Below are positions 6,945 to 9,332 of a stretch of DNA of 9,332 nucleotides, in pieces. Position numbers and translations under genes: made by a program. The notes beneath the pieces were generated by a model. The model was not told the DNA's origin. It searched no databases and saw only the letters and a program-made list of their open reading frames with translations. Origin of the DNA: an uncultured Eubacteriales bacterium (GTDB taxonomy: Bacteria; Bacillota; Clostridia; Oscillospirales; Acutalibacteraceae); the NCBI GenBank assembly GCA_900313475.1, contig OMRJ01000234.1, positions 1-9,332 on the forward strand, written 5' to 3'. Position 1 is the first letter of the stretch. Every line of letters begins with the position of its first letter.

Positions 6945-7612
6945 TTCGGGAGATAGGCTTCAAGACGGTAAATCCTGTACCCCTGATCCGAAAACTTTTT
7001 TTCATATTCGGTAACGATGTTTCCCTCGAAATCGCTTTTATGCAAATCGAGGGAAACATTTTTCATAACGAAACCCGCAAGGGAAAACTGCTCTATCGAA
7101 TACTCAAAAAAGTGCATATTATCTGTTTTTTGGTATATTTCGGCTCCCGGAGCAAGTATGTTTTTGTAAATATTCAGAAACACAATATTCGTAAGCCGCT
7201 TGTTTTCATATGCTTTTTTCGGGAACGGACACGAAAAATTGAGATAAATTCGTCCGACGCTGTGCGGCTTAAAATACTTTTCAAGCACTTTTGCGTTACA
7301 GTGAACAAAAAGGATATTTTTTACACCCGCATCCAAGGCCTTAAGGCAAGCCGTGCATATAACGCTTCTGTTCACCTCAACCGCAACAAAGTTTATCTCG
7401 GGATTCCGCTTTGCTTCCTCACAAATAAACTGCCCTTTTCCGCAGCCGATCTCAAGATAAACAGGATTGCTGTTTCCGAAATATGCGTCTAAATCAATAT
7501 ATTCCTTCTTTTTTACAGCCTCGCGCGTGTCCTCTGCCACAGGCGGCATATCAATAAGATTTGTGCACTGTGTGAGTTTTTGCTCCAGGTTTTTTTTCTT
7601 TCTCATTCTCAT
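6923..7612 (-). CDS. trmB: tRNA (guanine-N7-)-methyltransferase TrmB, with an altered DPWPK motif
   Basis: TrmB uses SAM to make m7G46 in the variable loop of tRNA, in the cytosol. At 229 aa the length is usual. Visible parts: a basic N terminus (MRMRKKK), SAM-binding LEIGCGKGQF (53-62), acidic strand end VAVEV (76-80), RIYLNFS (121-127), KTDN (162-165) and NIVTEYEKKF (198-207), all as in the family. The segment usually read as SDPWPKKRHxKRRL is here SCPFPKKAYENKRL (127-140), so the motif Asp is Cys. The start is ATG at 7612, overlapping the alaX stop as ATGA, with GGGGAG 11 nt upstream; a second ATG at 7606 is possible. It is the last gene of a packed run, probably translationally coupled to alaX, and ends inside the rlmI 3' end. 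Confidence 0.88.
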   Translation of the reverse strand: MRMRKKKNLEQKLTQCTNLIDMPPVAEDTREAVKKKEYIDLDAYFGNSNPVYLEIGCGKGQFICEEAKRNPEINFVAVEVNRSVICTACLKALDAGVKNILFVHCNAKVLEKYFKPHSVGRIYLNFSCPFPKKAYENKRLTNIVFLNIYKNILAPGAEIYQKTDNMHFFEYSIEQFSLAGFVMKNVSLDLHKSDFEGNIVTEYEKKFSDQGYRIYRLEAYLPNQTICTR

Positions 7613-8778
7613 TTGTCACCAAACTCCCCTGCGGAAAAATATTGTTCTATATCATGTCTTTTTGCCGCAAACCGACCTTGCAGCATATCGTCCTTACCGC
7701 CGCCGCGCCCCGAAAGCGCCGAATTTATCTCTTTTGACACCGCGCGAAGCTTTATACCGGGGGACGTAATGGCAAAGGCGTACCCCGTGTCATCGTTTCC
7801 CGAAAGAACAACACACAGTCCCTCACATCTGTCACGAAGCATAACCGCAAGCTTCCGTACGTCGTCGGAGTTAAGTCCGTCGGCAAAAACGCACAAGTTA
7901 CCGTCGGAATGCTCCGTTGCATCCGCAATCCTTTTCAGCACGGCTTCCTTTTGTAAAGACAGTTCCCTTTTCAGAGCTTCGTTTCTGACAATCAGGTCGC
8001 TTACCGCATCGGGGACGCCGCCGTGAGGAGCGCACAGCATATCCGACAGCCGTAAAATATCCGAATAGCGTGCCGAAAGCTCGTTGTATGCCGTTTTTCC
8101 GCATATAAGGGTTATTCTTACGCCGCCGCGATGACTTGCCGACGAGAGAATTTTTATTATTCCTATTTCTCCGGTTTGAGAAACGTGCGGCGCGCAGCAT
8201 GCACAGATATCATAACCGGCAATCTCAACAAGCCGCGGGTTCCGTAAAGTCGGCAGCTTGCTTCTGCAGTCCGTTATTTCCGGGCGCTGCTCGGCGTAAA
8301 AAGTGTTAATCGGAACATTTTCGTATACTGCGCGGTTTGCGGCACACTCGACATCTTTCAACTGTTCCTTTGTAAGATATCCGCTGAAATCGACGGTCAT
8401 CAGAGTATCGTCCATATGAAAGCCGACGTTTTCAAAACCGAAAAGCTTATGCACAATACCGGAAACAATGTGTTCGCCGCTGTGTGCCTGCATACGTGCA
8501 AAACGCTTTTCCCAATCAATACGGCAGCGGACAGTGTCACCGACGGTAAAATCGGGTTTATCGGCGGAAATATGATATATCACGCCGTCAACTTCTTCTA
8601 CGTGCAAAACTGCGGTATTCCGAATAAAACCCGTGTCGCTTTGCTGACCGCCTCCCTCCGGAAAAAAGCATGTTTTGTCAAGCACGGTGCGGTATTTTCC
8701 GTCTTTTTTTTCAACCGAAACAACATCGGCATCGTTCTCGCGCATTTTGCTGTTTTTACAGTACAGTTTTTCGGTCAT
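7609..8778 (-). CDS. alaX: Alanyl-tRNA editing protein, AlaX type with DHHA1 C-terminal domain
   Basis: A free-standing homologue of the AlaRS editing region. Such proteins hydrolyse Ser- or Gly-tRNA-Ala in trans. The N-terminal OB-like part carries FFPEGGGQQSDTG (38-50). The editing core has the zinc motifs HSGEH (99-103) and CCAPH (194-198, Cys194 and His198 as the CxxxH pair), so all expected zinc ligands are present. A helical linker (about 255-290) leads to a DHHA1-like domain (about 293-380) with the glycine-rich SGRGGGKDDMLQG (356-368), as at the C terminus of AlaRS. There is no aminoacylation domain, and the length (389 aa) suits the long AlaX class. ATG at 8778 directly follows the TAA of the upstream gene (TAAATG), with GGTGA as a possible ribosome site. 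The stop overlaps trmB as ATGA, so these genes are probably co-transcribed. Confidence 0.9.
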   Translation of the reverse strand: MTEKLYCKNSKMRENDADVVSVEKKDGKYRTVLDKTCFFPEGGGQQSDTGFIRNTAVLHVEEVDGVIYHISADKPDFTVGDTVRCRIDWEKRFARMQAHSGEHIVSGIVHKLFGFENVGFHMDDTLMTVDFSGYLTKEQLKDVECAANRAVYENVPINTFYAEQRPEITDCRSKLPTLRNPRLVEIAGYDICACCAPHVSQTGEIGIIKILSSASHRGGVRITLICGKTAYNELSARYSDILRLSDMLCAPHGGVPDAVSDLIVRNEALKRELSLQKEAVLKRIADATEHSDGNLCVFADGLNSDDVRKLAVMLRDRCEGLCVVLSGNDDTGYAFAITSPGIKLRAVSKEINSALSGRGGGKDDMLQGRFAAKRHDIEQYFSAGEFGDK

Positions 8779-9332
8779 TTATATCACCGCAAAGCCTTTC
8801 GTAAGTTTATCGGACGTATTGTTCCAGAATCCTTCTGCCGTGATTTCGACAAGGTATTCACCTTTACACAGGTTTTCAAATGTAAAGGAATATTCTTGCG
8901 GCATATCATAGAGATAATAACGTGACGTCATCCTTACCTGACGCAGTATTCTGCCGCTGACGGAGCATTTCAGCACAAGCATATATGCATTTATTCTTTC
9001 CGATTTCGACCTTGCGGCACCGAATATTACCGTCGCGGAATCCGCCGATGCTTCGATTTTTACCGGCACACCGTCGGGAAAATACGGTTTTTCGGCGGTG
9101 AGATACCTCTTGTCGGTATAAACAAACGAATCGGGATCAAACGGTTTTTCTATCAGCGCTCCGTCATTAAAAAACTTTCCGCTCAGAATGTCATACGGAA
9201 GGACACGTACGGATCCGTCCTCATAAGCTTCAACTATGAGAAATTGCGCACACTTCTCTTTCTCGGGAGGAATCGTGCCGTGAATAAAGTCGAACTCGTC
9301 AAGCTCGAAATAAGACAACGACCCCGTGCCGA
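8779..9332 (-). CDS. C-terminal part of a probable calcineurin-like metallophosphoesterase, cut by window edge
   Basis: About 184 codons are open to the right edge. The TTG at 9318 could be read as a start, but the frame continues upstream (Gly-Thr-Gly-Ser just before it) and no good ribosome site precedes it, so I read this as the 3' end of a larger gene. No catalytic metal motif is in the visible part. It has a sequence like the end of a phosphoesterase domain (GSLSYFELDEFDF, QFLIVEAYEDGSVRVLPYD), then a fibronectin-III-like beta domain (SATVIFGAAR, SRYYLYDMP, LCKGEYLVEITA, NTSDKL). This arrangement is common at the C terminus of clostridial metallophosphoesterases. The family call rests on resemblance only. 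It directly abuts alaX, so it is likely the upstream gene of the same operon. Confidence 0.5.
   Translation of the reverse strand, partial: GTGSLSYFELDEFDFIHGTIPPEKEKCAQFLIVEAYEDGSVRVLPYDILSGKFFNDGALIEKPFDPDSFVYTDKRYLTAEKPYFPDGVPVKIEASADSATVIFGAARSKSERINAYMLVLKCSVSGRILRQVRMTSRYYLYDMPQEYSFTFENLCKGEYLVEITAEGFWNNTSDKLTKGFAVI

Noticed and set aside
9316..9318. TTG as the true start of the right-edge gene
   Set aside because: The frame stays open upstream to the window edge, no ribosome site precedes the TTG, and the protein reads like a C-terminal portion.

Overview
The window looks like a stretch of chromosome from a Gram-positive, anaerobic Clostridia-type bacterium (Oscillospirales or a relative). 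I base this on the protein families: a YfhO-family membrane protein, an MBL-fold protein with a clostridial-style N-terminal domain, a stand-alone AlaX-type editing protein with a DHHA1 tail, and a TrmB of the Firmicutes 'IYLNFS' type. Strong purine-rich Shine-Dalgarno sites and moderate base composition fit this. No rRNA, tRNA, insertion sequence, CRISPR array or phage gene is visible. This is a housekeeping region, not an obvious mobile island.

Layout. (1) 1-468, minus: N-terminal 156 codons of the chaperone HtpG, running off the left edge. (2) 469-1091: about 620 nt without a convincing gene. It holds the htpG leader, with a terminator-like hairpin and a long-range inverted repeat, and a doubtful 86-codon reading frame with two hydrophobic stretches. 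(3) 1092-5653, minus: a two-gene operon with a good sigma-A promoter (5625-5653), a 1046-residue YfhO-type polytopic membrane protein, an overlapping MBL-fold hydrolase that starts at TTG, and an intrinsic terminator (1092-1120). (4) 5659-6944, plus: a divergent rlmI-type 23S rRNA methyltransferase. (5) 6923-9332, minus: a tightly packed run made of the C-terminal part of a probable metallophosphoesterase (cut by the right edge), an AlaX-type alanyl-tRNA editing protein, and TrmB. The junctions are TAAATG and ATGA, and the trmB 3' end overlaps the rlmI 3' end by 22 bp.

How they work together. Three neighbouring genes act on translation: AlaX clears mischarged tRNA-Ala, TrmB makes m7G46 in tRNA, and RlmI methylates 23S rRNA. 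The YfhO/MBL operon is more likely concerned with the cell envelope, but its substrate cannot be read from sequence. I found no clear new system. The points most worth a second look are the structured htpG leader, the long acidic insert in YfhO, and the altered DPWPK motif of TrmB.
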